Shown here: in pieces, positions 6,933 through 14,785 of the stretch | Position numbering within the stretch: the stretch's first letter is position 1 | Layout of the letters: each line of letters begins with the position of its first letter | DNA from: Desulfovibrio sp. | GTDB lineage: Bacteria; Desulfobacterota; Desulfovibrionia; Desulfovibrionales; Desulfovibrionaceae | Direction of reading: 5' to 3' | NCBI GenBank assembly: GCA_031272715.1 | Contig: JAISTH010000074.1 | Location: 1-33,240 of the forward strand | DNA length: 33,240 nt | The notes under the pieces: generated by a model | Told to the model about the DNA's origin: nothing | The model's database searches: none | Seen by the model: only the letters and a program-made list of their open reading frames with translations | Translations under genes and position numbers: made by a program

Positions 6933-8495
6933 CTACACCTGTCCCGACTCCTGCGCCGCCCCCTCCCGCCAGCCAAGGAACATCCGGTACGCCTCGTTGT
7001 CCGTCTCCTCCACGTGGGGATAGCCCATGCCCTCGACCCGCGCCAGGAACTCCCCGAAGGCCTCCCGCTTCTCCTCCGGGACGTCGAAGCCCAGCAGCAC
7101 ACGGCCATAGTCCGCGCCGTGATAACGGTACTGGAACAGCGTGATGTTGATCTCCACCCGCATGGCGTCCATGAAGTCCAGCAACGCCCCCGGCCGCTCC
7201 GGGAAGGTGAAGCGGATGAGACGCTCGTTGCACAGATGGGGGGCGTTGCCACCGACCATGTGCCGCAGATGGAGCTTCGCAAGCTCGTTGTCCGTCATGT
7301 CCACCGCCCCGAATCCCTGGGCCCGCATCTGCCCGATGACTTCCGCCGTCTCCTCGGGCCCACCGATCTTGATCCCCACGAGCACCCTCGACTGGTCCGG
7401 ATCCGCGAAACGCGTGCACAGCTCCGTGATGTTGCGGTTGCCGATGGCCCGGCACAGAAGCCGGAAACTCCCCACCCGCTCCGGGATGGTCACGGCAAGA
7501 AGCGCCTCCCTCTGGGCCCCGAACTCCGACCGGTCCACCACGTGGCTCAGACGGTCGAAATTCATGTTGGCACCGCTGACGACGGCGATCAGCGTCTTCC
7601 CCTTGATCCCCCCGCGCTTCACGTAGGCCCGCAGACCCGCCAGGGAAAGCGCCCCCGCGGGTTCCGCCACCACCCGGGTGTCCTCGAAGATGTTCTTGAT
7701 GGCCCCGCAGATGGCGTCCGTGTCCACCGTGATGACGTCGTCCAGAAGATCCCTGCACATGGAGAAGGTCAGCTCCCCCACCAGCTTGACCGCCACGCCG
7801 TCGGCGAAAAGCCCCACCTCCCCCAGCTCCACGGGCCTCCCCGCGATGAGGGACCGGCGCATGGCGTCGGAATCCGTCGTCTGCACCCCGTACACCCGTA
7901 TCTCCGGCCGCAGCTGCTTGACGTAGGCCGCTATGCCCGCGGCCAGCCCCCCGCCCCCGATGGGCACGAAGATGGCGTGGATGTCCCCCGGACGCTGCCG
8001 CAGGATCTCCATGCCGATGGTCCCCTGGCCGGCGATGACGTCGGGGTCGTCGAAGGGATGGATGAAGAGGGAGCCGCTGTCCCGGATCATGTTCTGCGTG
8101 TGCTTCCAGGCATCGCTGTAGGACTCCCCGGACAGGACAACTTCCGCCCCGAGACGCCGCACCGCCGACACCTTGATGCCGGGGGTGGTGACGGGCATGA
8201 CGATCGTGGCCTTGCAGCCGAGACGGCTGGCGGCGAGAGCCACGCCCTGGGCGTGGTTGCCCGCGGACGCCGCGATGACGCCCCGCCCGAGCTCCTCCGC
8301 GGTCATCTTCGCCATCCTGTTGTAGGCCCCCCGCAGCTTGAAGGAGAAGACCGGCTGCTGGTCCTCGCGCTTCAGCAGGACCGTGTTGCCGAGACGCCTG
8401 GAAAGACCCGTGGCCTCGTCCAGGGCCGTCTCGATGGCCACGTCGTAGACGCGGCTGAGCAGTATGCGATTCAGGAACTCTGCGTGGGAGGACAT
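6933..8495 (-). CDS. ilvA: Threonine ammonia-lyase, biosynthetic (IlvA)
   Basis: IlvA is a PLP enzyme that deaminates threonine to 2-oxobutanoate, the first step of isoleucine synthesis, in the cytoplasm. The 520-residue length matches the biosynthetic, allosteric form. The PLP lysine is K53 in SFKLRGAYN, with SAGNHAQG at about 77-84 and the glycine-rich phosphate loop at 179-183 (PIGGGG). Two C-terminal ACT-like regulatory regions follow, from about residue 325 to 500, which in known enzymes bind isoleucine and valine. The ATG at 8495 is chosen because family proteins begin just before the EFLNRIL block; an alternative in-frame ATG at 8552 has a closer GGAG and would add 19 residues. lepB lies 103 bases upstream on the same strand. 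Confidence 0.92.
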   Translation of the reverse strand: MSSHAEFLNRILLSRVYDVAIETALDEATGLSRRLGNTVLLKREDQQPVFSFKLRGAYNRMAKMTAEELGRGVIAASAGNHAQGVALAASRLGCKATIVMPVTTPGIKVSAVRRLGAEVVLSGESYSDAWKHTQNMIRDSGSLFIHPFDDPDVIAGQGTIGMEILRQRPGDIHAIFVPIGGGGLAAGIAAYVKQLRPEIRVYGVQTTDSDAMRRSLIAGRPVELGEVGLFADGVAVKLVGELTFSMCRDLLDDVITVDTDAICGAIKNIFEDTRVVAEPAGALSLAGLRAYVKRGGIKGKTLIAVVSGANMNFDRLSHVVDRSEFGAQREALLAVTIPERVGSFRLLCRAIGNRNITELCTRFADPDQSRVLVGIKIGGPEETAEVIGQMRAQGFGAVDMTDNELAKLHLRHMVGGNAPHLCNERLIRFTFPERPGALLDFMDAMRVEINITLFQYRYHGADYGRVLLGFDVPEEKREAFGEFLARVEGMGYPHVEETDNEAYRMFLGWREGAAQESGQV

Positions 8496-8598
8496 GGCGG
8501 TACCCGCTGCCGTTGCCGGAGACGCGATGCGCTCCGGCCGATCCGGCGCCATGGCGCTCCGATGCGTGGAGGACTCGGGGAGAGCTGCGGCATGCGGC

Positions 8599-9225
8599 CT
8601 ACTGGACCGCGTTCCCCAGCCTGCTCCATCTGATGTCGCTGAAGCCGAGCCAGGACCAGTAGATGCGCCAGGCCTTGGCACGGATGGCGGAGCGATCGAG
8701 GAAGCCCCAGAACCTGGAGTCCAGGGAGTTGTCCCGATTGTCCCCCATGACGAAGAACTTGCCGGGCGGCACCTCCACCGGGCCGAAGTTGTCCCGCACG
8801 GGCTCGGTGTTCACCTGGCTCGTGTAGTGGACGTAGGGCTCCTCCACGGGCTTGCCGTTGCGGTAGAGCTGCTTGTTGCGCAGCTCGATCCGGTCGCCGG
8901 GCACGCCGATCACGCGCTTGATGAAGTCGGTGTCGGGGTCGTTGGGATACTCGAAGATGACGATGTCCTGGAACTTGGGATCGACCCCCTTGTAGACGTA
9001 CTTGTGGGTGAAGGGGATCTTGATGCCGTAGACGAACTTGTTCCCCAGCAGCTGGTCCCCCACGAGGAGGGTCTCCCGCATGGACTCCGAGGGGATCTTG
9101 AAGGCCTGCACGACGAAGGTGCGTATGAAGAGGGCGATGAGCAGCGCGAAGAAAAGCGCCTCGGCGTACTCCAGGAGCAGCGACTTCTTTCTGGTGGCCC
9201 TGTTCTCTCGCAGTTGGTATTCCAC
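8599..9225 (-). CDS. lepB: Signal peptidase I
   Basis: This inner-membrane serine protease removes signal peptides from exported proteins. Starting from GTG at 9225 gives 208 residues: a basic N-terminus (RATRKKS), one membrane segment about residues 20-38, then the catalytic serine S48 in IPSESM, the general-base lysine K103 in FIKRVIGVPGD, and the late family box GDNRDNSLDSRFWGF. These are the S26 family boxes in order. The GTG start is favoured by GAGG seven bases upstream (9233-9236); an open frame extends further upstream to 9351 without family similarity. The gene is followed on the same strand by ilvA. Confidence 0.92.
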   Translation of the reverse strand: MEYQLRENRATRKKSLLLEYAEALFFALLIALFIRTFVVQAFKIPSESMRETLLVGDQLLGNKFVYGIKIPFTHKYVYKGVDPKFQDIVIFEYPNDPDTDFIKRVIGVPGDRIELRNKQLYRNGKPVEEPYVHYTSQVNTEPVRDNFGPVEVPPGKFFVMGDNRDNSLDSRFWGFLDRSAIRAKAWRIYWSWLGFSDIRWSRLGNAVQ

Positions 9226-9660
9226 GTTCCGACCTCGGGTAGAGTTCCAGCGCGCGTCCATGCCGGAGGCGGCCACATGGCCGTTCAGGGGCTTCGCGCA
9301 AGTCCTTGCGCCGTCCGCGCCCTTCCCGCCCATGGCCCGGATCCGGGGCATGGGGGAAACCCGCGGCGACCGGGACGGGCCGGGGGGGAAGGGAACCTAC
9401 GGCGTCTTCAAAAAGAAAAAATACGCCAAGACGGCCACGCTGTCAAGAGCCTGTCCATCGAGGCTCGCGACGCCCGTCCAGGCGGTCGCCCCGGCACATT
9501 GAAGGGCCTCAAGGTGCCGGAAAACTCCCCCGGCGCAAGGCATCGCGGCACGCCACCCCCGACGGCCGCCATCGCTGCGGAGGGATGGAAACGCGCATGC
9601 ACACGCCCTCCGCCTCAAGTCCCGGGCACGTTCGCCACGAAGGCCTGCCCGGGGCGGGTC
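9226..9660 (-). other. Intergenic region without a supported gene
   Basis: No frame here has family similarity or a convincing ribosome site. A purine-rich A tract occurs at about 9410-9422, flanked by GGCGT and ACGCC, but the stem is short and lacks a T tail. The region separates lepB from the unknown gene at 9661-10656, both on the minus strand. Confidence 0.4.
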
Positions 9661-10656
9661 TCAGCGTCCCCCGCCGCCGTCCTTGCTCCCGTACCAGGGC
9701 GCGATCTGGCCGGTCATCCAGAGCAATCCCTGGATTTCGTCCTCCACCGCGGGGACATAGTTGCCAAGCAGGCGTTCAGGGACGTACAGGTAGCACTCAT
9801 ACGGCTTCTCGAAGACCAGGAGTTCGATGCGCATCCTCAGCAGCCCTCTTCCCAGGAAGTCAACCATCTCGATGGCCCGCACGGGACTGTGGAACTTCCA
9901 GATCGTCTCGTACTTCGTGGGGACCATCCACCACATCCCCTTCATCTCGTCCACCGGCACTTTGAAGTCCTCGGCCGTCCTCGCGGGATCGGCCTCGAGA
10001 AACTTCTTCAGCTCAAGCTCATATATCCCTCCGTTCGTCGAGATTATTTTGTTGAAAGTGGATGGCCCCACTTCGAGGGCGATGGCGGAGAGATGGACGA
10101 CGACCTCCTCCCCCGGCCGGAACTCGCGGGCCTCGGCGAGGAAGCGCGGGGCGAAGAAGACCACCGGCGACACCTCCTTGTAGCAGGCGGACACCGTCCC
10201 CTCGACGCCGTTGTCCCACGTCCGCACGGCCTCGATCCACAGCGGGACGGGAAGCCCCTCCATCATGGGGAAGAACGCTATGCATTCGTCGCCTTGCTCC
10301 CGCAGGGCGAGGATCATCCCCGCCTGCATCGGGCCGCCGTACTTGGGATGGCGCACGAGAATCGACCGGTCCGCCCCTTCGACCTCCGGACCCACGTCCC
10401 GCACATCGTGAACCTGATCGCCAACCATCAAGGGGAACTCCCTGATGCACTTCTCCATATCTCCAAACAGGGCGATCCACGGGGCGGCATGGTTCTCAAA
10501 GGGCTCCCCGCAGAAGATTCCCCGGGGCGCGTCGCGGGCGGGGTTGTGTCTGCAACCGTGAGCCGCCTCCGTCCGGTGGCGCGACCGCGTCTTGTCGCGA
10601 GCGCCAACCCTCGCTTCGCTTCTCCCCTTCCTGCCCGATGTCGTCCTGTCGGCCAT
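9661..10656 (-). CDS. Protein of unknown function (331 residues)
   Basis: I do not recognise the family. The protein is predicted cytoplasmic: no signal peptide and no membrane segment. The first ~45 residues are basic and low-complexity (MADRTTSGRKGRSEARVG..., rich in Arg and Lys), which could be a disordered or nucleic-acid-binding tail. The rest, from about residue 50, looks like a folded mixed alpha/beta domain with many hydrophobic strands, for example ECIAFFPMMEG, SPVVFFAPRFL and MRIELLVFEKPYECYLYV. It ends in a Gly-rich GGGGR tail. The ATG at 10656 is chosen because AAGGAA lies 6 bases upstream; the frame is open further but GC-rich and non-descript. It is flanked by lepB and tRNA-Ser and not closely linked to either. 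Confidence 0.7.
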   Translation of the reverse strand: MADRTTSGRKGRSEARVGARDKTRSRHRTEAAHGCRHNPARDAPRGIFCGEPFENHAAPWIALFGDMEKCIREFPLMVGDQVHDVRDVGPEVEGADRSILVRHPKYGGPMQAGMILALREQGDECIAFFPMMEGLPVPLWIEAVRTWDNGVEGTVSACYKEVSPVVFFAPRFLAEAREFRPGEEVVVHLSAIALEVGPSTFNKIISTNGGIYELELKKFLEADPARTAEDFKVPVDEMKGMWWMVPTKYETIWKFHSPVRAIEMVDFLGRGLLRMRIELLVFEKPYECYLYVPERLLGNYVPAVEDEIQGLLWMTGQIAPWYGSKDGGGGR

Positions 10657-10698
10657 GGCGTCTTCCTTGTCTCCCGGCGAACCCGTGCGTTGATACGT

Positions 10699-10781
10699 GA
10701 TATGCAATGATATTGGCAAATCAAGCGCACCCCGATGGTGCAAGATTCCTCCGGGCAGAACCGTACAACGATATGCAATGA
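10699..10781. repeat. 12-bp direct repeat GATATGCAATGA, two copies
   Basis: Identical copies at 10699-10710 and 10770-10781, about 71 bases apart, lie in the AT-richer region upstream of the unknown gene that starts at 10656. Nearby are CGCCATCG (10782-10789) and its inverse CGATGGCG (10805-10812), and two TGATAC/GTATCA half-sites. They could be operator sites for the unknown gene, which is inference. Confidence 0.4.
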
Positions 10782-10937
10782 CGCCATCGGACCGAAACGT
10801 ATCACGATGGCGCAGGGAACCCGACGGAACGCCTCGGGGGACCGTCCGTCCGGCGGGGACGACAGGGGCGCGGAAGATCGCCCCGCGCCATGTGCCGGGG
10901 AACCCGCAGACCCGGAAGGACGCGCCTGAACGGTGCG

Positions 10938-11030
10938 TGGCGGAGAGGGTGGGATTCGAACCCACGTACCGACTCTCGCCGGTAACTCGATTTCGAGTCG
11001 AGCGCGTTACGGCCACTTCGCTACCTCTCC
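10938..11030 (-). tRNA. tRNA-Ser (CGA)
   Basis: Read on the minus strand, a 93-base gene starts with GGAGAGG at 11030-11024, pairs with CCTCTCC at 10948-10942, and ends with an encoded CCA (10940-10938). The anticodon loop CTCGAAA gives anticodon CGA, which reads UCG serine codons. A long variable arm (ACCGGCGAGAGTCGGT region) is typical of class II tRNA-Ser, and the T loop GTTCGAATC is present. A promoter lies about 50 bases upstream. Confidence 0.95.
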
Positions 11031-11082
11031 GTCCCGGAAGGACGCCGCACCGATGTCCGGTGGCCAGCATGCGGCGGAGAGA

Positions 11083-11111
11083 AACATACCACGTTCTTCG
11101 GGGATGTGCAA
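11083..11111 (-). promoter_or_regulatory. Promoter of tRNA-Ser
   Basis: On the minus strand TTGCAC (11111-11106) and TATGTT (11088-11083) are separated by exactly 17 bases. The predicted transcription start is about 46 bases before the mature tRNA 5' end, leaving a leader for RNase P to remove. It agrees well with sigma-70 consensus. Confidence 0.6.
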
Positions 11112-11786
11112 GCCCCCCCGGACCACATTGGCGAAAAAAATGCGGAATGCCCCAGACGCCGCACGGGACGGCCCGAACGCCAAGGGCGCGATCCCTTGGC
11201 CCCGGCATCCGCGGCCTTTTCGGAGGATCGCGGGGATCCATCCCTCGGCAAGCCCGGATCGACGACACGCAGCATGCGCACGCGGCAGAAGAACTCGGGA
11301 TATGGACGCGCGGAAGTCCCGCGTTCCCGCAAGGGCGCGACGAAGGCGAGCGCGGCAAAACCGCCCACGGGGCATCGAGGCCGTTGTCCCTTGCCGACGA
11401 GGTCGCCGGCACGAGATTCCACTGGACAGGGACGACACCATGGCGTAGACTGGCTCCACACAAGGAGTGCCGCGGCGGGAGGGGGGAATCGTGGGGTTCG
11501 GCGCCGACGGGGGCCGCTGGCCCAGTATCCCTTGCCGAGGATGGCGAACGTCTGCGCACGTTGCCGGGACAGGGATCGCGCCAGGTTCAGGGAGTTCCCG
11601 ATGGCGTTCCACAAGGCCCGGCACGCCGACCGCCCGGGCATGATCGCCGAGGGACCCCGCATCACCGGAGATGCCGTCCGCGACGGCATGCTCGGCGGCA
11701 GGGAACATTTCGCCCGGGAACACGAACATCCCGGACATGCGCCCCGGGCCGGTCACGGCAAGCCTCATCATTGTAGGGAGCCACTA
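11112..11786 (+). other. Intergenic GC-rich region without a supported gene
   Basis: Long open frames exist on both strands, as expected at this GC content, but none shows family similarity, compositional signature or a ribosome site. AGGGAG at about 11775-11780 belongs to the gene starting at 11787. I see nothing else of note. Confidence 0.4.
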
Positions 11787-12185
11787 ATGAAACAGAAGAC
11801 CGCGCACGACGAACCGACGATCGAAAACGTCTGGCCCAGGGGCATGATTCTGGATGACGCCGTGAAGGCGGCCGTCGATGCCACCTCGATGCCTGCGGCG
11901 GAAGCCAAGGCACGACTGCTCGCCGCCGCATGGAGAAAATACAAGGCGGGCGACACCGCCACCGTCACCGGATGCCACGCGTCGGCGCTCCGGGACGCCG
12001 GGATGATCACCGAGAGCCAGTGCGAGGAGTACTTGCAAAAGGTCCGGAGTGACGGCATCGAGCACACGGAGGCCGACCCATACCCGTTTCTGACCGTGGA
12101 GCAGCGTCAGGCCCGGTGGAATCGCTTCTGCTGGGGCGTCAGAGACATCCAGGTCGTCCACCGCCCCGGAGAGGACGACAGTTGA
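11787..12185 (+). CDS. Small protein of unknown function (132 residues)
   Basis: I do not recognise the family. The product is soluble and probably mostly helical, with an Ala-rich helix about residues 24-50 (DDAVKAAVDATSM...EAKARLLAAAWRKYKAGD) and a C-terminal Trp-rich segment (RWNRFCWGVRDIQVVH). There is no signal peptide or membrane segment. The ATG at 11787 is preceded by AGGGAG seven to eight bases upstream. The longer upstream open frame has no support. It sits about 70 bases before the first copy of a duplicated small gene family, on the same strand, and could share a transcript with it. Confidence 0.6.
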   Translation: MKQKTAHDEPTIENVWPRGMILDDAVKAAVDATSMPAAEAKARLLAAAWRKYKAGDTATVTGCHASALRDAGMITESQCEEYLQKVRSDGIEHTEADPYPFLTVEQRQARWNRFCWGVRDIQVVHRPGEDDS

Positions 12186-12251
12186 CCGCCCGCGGCCACG
12201 GGCATACGCCCTTCCACGAACTTTATGCACCCTCCAACAGAGGCGCGACAA

Positions 12252-12473
12252 ATGGCAACCAGCACAGAACTCAAACTGAAACGCGCAATCGCAAAACTGT
12301 CTCCGTATATTGATCCGGAGAGCATAATGATGCTCCTGGCACTATATGACACTCCGAAGGATCGATACAAGGCAATCAAGCCATTGCTTGACGATCTGGA
12401 GTATCTGCAGGAACAGCAGAAGAATCCGGAGAATTCGGGAGGTGACCTATCCTCGATTTTCTGGAGATTCTAA
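12252..12473 (+). CDS. Small protein of unknown function, copy 1 of a duplicated family (73 residues)
   Basis: The protein is short, charged and predicted helical, with a core of KLSPYIDPESIMMLLALYD followed by TPKDRYKAIKPLLDDLEYL. I do not recognise it. It is clearly homologous to the first part of the protein starting at 13611. Nucleotide similarity with that copy continues beyond this stop codon for roughly 120 bases (to about 12600), in a shifted frame, so either this copy lost a longer C-terminus through frameshifts or the other copy gained one. AGAGGCG lies about seven bases before the ATG. No signal peptide is seen. Confidence 0.55.
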   Translation: MATSTELKLKRAIAKLSPYIDPESIMMLLALYDTPKDRYKAIKPLLDDLEYLQEQQKNPENSGGDLSSIFWRF

Positions 12474-12823
12474 AATCGACGCCCCATGTCGCCTGCACAT
12501 CGCAGAACGAAACGCAAGAAGCGGGAACGGTGGTCTGCGTGACGGAAGCCATGCCGGGAGGTTTCCATCGCGTCTCAGCAAGCGGCCGTTCCGATGGCAC
12601 CGCAACTCGGTCGACGGGAGACGTTGGCGATGGTTCGAGCTTCGGGACTTCATGGAGAATGTCGGCCACGAACACACGGATTTCATCAAATCCGTCACTT
12701 TCCGCATCGGCCAACAGTTTACGCTTATACCATAAGATTACATTACATTGAAGCTTCTAAATTATTCAAGACTCAAATGGCACCGTGAAAAAGAACAATA
12801 AACTACTCAAGGAGGAATTTTAC
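12474..12823 (+). other. Relic downstream of copy 1, homologous to copy 2 coding sequence
   Basis: From 12474 to about 12600 the DNA aligns with the coding continuation of the copy at 13611 (for example both contain the CATGTCGCCTGC block and GGGAACGGTGG), but the frame is broken. Further on, a frame ending at 12735 (…FELRDFMENVGHEHTDFI…) reads like a real protein end, so this may be the decayed 3' part of an originally longer gene. The segment becomes AT-rich after about 12700. Confidence 0.4.
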
Positions 12824-12967
12824 ATGGAGTCATGGGCCACAAAAAATTGTACGCAAAAGGATTCATGGGGCCACAGAAAAACCGCATCCGCAAGAGAAGC
12901 ATGCCATGCGCCTGGTCCAGAGCGTGACCATCTTCTCCTTCAGGGATATATGGCAATTGTCGCCTAG
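12824..12967 (+). CDS. Possible small protein (47 residues) with a strong ribosome site
   Basis: An ATG at 12824 is preceded by AAGGAGG (12809-12815) at an ideal eight-base spacing, the strongest ribosome site in this part of the window. The product is basic and polar (MESWATKNCTQKDSWGHRKT…), has no signal peptide and resembles nothing I know. Within it the DNA contains an imperfect direct repeat (TCATGGGCCACA-AAAA at about 12830 and TCATGGGGCCACAGAAAA at about 12863). It may be the truncated beginning of a lost gene. Coding is supported only by the ribosome site. Confidence 0.35.
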   Translation: MESWATKNCTQKDSWGHRKTASAREACHAPGPERDHLLLQGYMAIVA

Positions 12968-13064
12968 TACGGCTTGGCGGGATTGCATGGAACGTTCTGG
13001 TGCGACATTCAACATAAAAATAACACGGAACCACTCGCTCACAAACATTTCAACGAGGCAGTAA

Positions 13065-13478
13065 ATGTTCAGCTCAAGATCTCTATGCGTCCTCGTATTA
13101 CTCGTATTTGTCTTTCCTTGCAATGCTCACTGTCGGTCGAACCCCATACTTGGGAAATGGCTTGTGAACGTCGAACTGTTTGACAATAAGACCATGAATA
13201 TGAACGATGAAATAGTGACATTAAACGGTTTGATTTTTACATTTACAGAAAAACAATGGATAATAACTGATGAGGTTAATGACGAAATAACCCCATTAAA
13301 TGTAAAATATATAAAATTAGATTACGACCCTGGGTGGAGAGTTGTCGATAGCAAAAGCAAAGCTTCTTTGTTGTGTCTAATCGTGATCAATCAGGACGAA
13401 ATAATTTTTAATAATAATGATAACACTAACAAATTTAAAAATAGAGCAGTTATTAGACTCTTGCGAATGTATGAATAA
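13065..13478 (+). CDS. Small exported protein of unknown function, lipocalin-like start
   Basis: The 137-residue product begins with a signal peptide (basic MFSSRS, hydrophobic LCVLVLLVFVF) and a likely processing site near AHCRS, around residues 21-24; a lipoprotein is not indicated. The mature part opens with NPILGKWLVNVE, a GKW motif seen at the start of small lipocalin-like or META-type beta barrels, and alternates strand-like segments (LIFTFTEKQWIITDE, KASLLCLIVINQDEIIF). This resemblance is weak. The ATG at 13065 follows GAGG at six to seven bases. The gene is strongly AT-rich compared with its flanks, suggesting acquisition by transfer. Confidence 0.7.
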   Translation: MFSSRSLCVLVLLVFVFPCNAHCRSNPILGKWLVNVELFDNKTMNMNDEIVTLNGLIFTFTEKQWIITDEVNDEITPLNVKYIKLDYDPGWRVVDSKSKASLLCLIVINQDEIIFNNNDNTNKFKNRAVIRLLRMYE

Positions 13479-13610
13479 CTTTTACGCATGGCAAGAACGG
13501 CAATACCAGCAAAACCCACTGGCCTGATGAAGGAAACGACTGCATCAATCGTAGTCATTGTGCATGCACTCTGACATGTTTACCAAATTCTCCAGCGAAA
13601 TGAACGACAA

Positions 13611-14339
13611 ATGGCAAGCAATACGGAACATGGACTAAAACGCGCAGTTGAAACACTGTCTCCGCATATTGACCCGGTACACACAATGATGTCACTTGCA
13701 CTATACGACAATCCGAAGGACCGGCACAAGGCGATCAAGCCATTGCCTGATGATCCGCGGTATCCGCAGGGACAGCGGGAGAATCCGGAGAATTCGGCGT
13801 CTGGCCTCGCCGCGATTTTCGGGGAATCCCAAATCGAGGCCCATGTCGCCTGCGCATTCCGGGACGGAACGCAAGGGACGGGAACGGTGGCCGGCGTGAC
13901 GGAGGCCCCGCCGGGAGATTCCCTCGCGTCCCCGCCATCGGCCGCTTCGATGGCGGCACAATCCAGCCGGCAGGATCCCCGGCGATGGCGAGGGGACGCC
14001 GAAGGACCGGGGACGCCGGACAGGCGTGGCGTCGCCCACGGGGAAGCCGGCATGGCCGAACGGCCTTGGGCGTGTCCTTCGGGGCCTGCCGGCGTTGGGA
14101 GATGCGCCATAGGGGAGGAGGCGTTCCTGCCCGGCCGCACCATGGGAGCTTTCGGACAGTGGAGACAAGTTCGCGTTCTCCCCTTGCAATTTTCCCAAAA
14201 GGGCGTATGCCGTGCAGGTGGTGCCGGAGTCCCGGAAGCCGGCCATGGATCGATGCCGTCTGTACCATGTCGATGCGCTCCGGGCCGCCTGCGCCGCATG
14301 CGACAAAAAAACCCGCCTAGAGGCGAGGAGACCCCATGA
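13611..14339 (+). CDS. Protein of unknown function, copy 2 of the duplicated small family (C-terminal half doubtful)
   Basis: Residues 1-75 match the 73-residue protein at 12252 (shared IDP, MM.LALYD.PKDR.KAIKPL.DD and PENS blocks). The open frame then continues through DNA homologous to the untranslated part after copy 1 (IEAHVACAFRDGTQGTGTVAGV), to about residue 105. The remaining ~135 residues are GC-rich, Pro/Gly/Arg-rich, and may be non-coding sequence that merely stays open. The stop TGA at 14337-14339 overlaps the next ATG. No ribosome site stands out at 13611. Function unknown; no signal peptide. Confidence 0.45.
   Translation: MASNTEHGLKRAVETLSPHIDPVHTMMSLALYDNPKDRHKAIKPLPDDPRYPQGQRENPENSASGLAAIFGESQIEAHVACAFRDGTQGTGTVAGVTEAPPGDSLASPPSAASMAAQSSRQDPRRWRGDAEGPGTPDRRGVAHGEAGMAERPWACPSGPAGVGRCAIGEEAFLPGRTMGAFGQWRQVRVLPLQFSQKGVCRAGGAGVPEAGHGSMPSVPCRCAPGRLRRMRQKNPPRGEETP
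14305..14325 (-). terminator. Hairpin with T run, minus strand
   Basis: On the minus strand CGCC-TCTA-GGCG (14325-14314) continues into GGG and a run of seven T (14311-14305), the form of an intrinsic terminator. No minus-strand gene ends just before it; the nearest is the AAA-ATPase-like gene ending at 15310. On the plus strand the same hairpin lies directly before the ribosome site of the gene at 14336. Confidence 0.4.
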
Positions 14340-14785
14340 CCAAGAACCGCTACCTATCGGCCATCCCGGCGACCCTGGCCCTGTGCCTCGCCCTGTCCAT
14401 CGGCGCCCCCGCGCCCTGCTCCGGCGCGGGCCCCGACATGGAACTCGCCGCCGAGGAATGGGCCGCCGTCGAACCGCAGATAGCCGCCTTCAACGCCAAC
14501 CACGCAACCTGCGCCAAGAAGCTCGGCATGGCGAAGATGGTGGACGGCCGCCAAGGGTGCATGAAGTGGCGCCAGGCGGGGTTCGGCCAGGCGAACGACA
14601 TGCTGAAGGCGTGGAAGGATGCATGCCCCGGCGACAAATTCGCCGACTTCCCCAAGGCATGCCTCTGGCAGTACCACAAGGACATCCAGAAGGCCAACGA
14701 GACGGGCAGGAAGATGGAGGACGTCCAGCAGGAACTGCAAGAGCTCCAGCAGCCCAATATAGACGCCACCAAGGACGCTCGCTAG
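14336..14785 (+). CDS. Small exported protein of unknown function with conserved-looking cysteines
   Basis: The 149-residue product has a signal peptide (MTKNRYLSAIPATLALCLALSIG) with a likely cleavage around residues 28-31 (CSGAG). The mature part is helical and contains four spaced cysteines (TCAKKL, GCMKWR, ACPGDKF, ACLWQY), which could form two disulfides in the periplasm. It ends with a Gln/Glu-rich amphipathic helix (VQQELQELQQ) that could be a short coiled coil. I do not recognise the family. The ATG follows GAGGAG at six bases, and the preceding open frame ends on the same ATGA. GC content matches the core genome. Confidence 0.75.
   Translation: MTKNRYLSAIPATLALCLALSIGAPAPCSGAGPDMELAAEEWAAVEPQIAAFNANHATCAKKLGMAKMVDGRQGCMKWRQAGFGQANDMLKAWKDACPGDKFADFPKACLWQYHKDIQKANETGRKMEDVQQELQELQQPNIDATKDAR

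Noticed and set aside
9402..9433. A terminator after lepB upstream DNA
   Set aside because: The stem is five base pairs around a 17-base loop and there is no T run beyond it.
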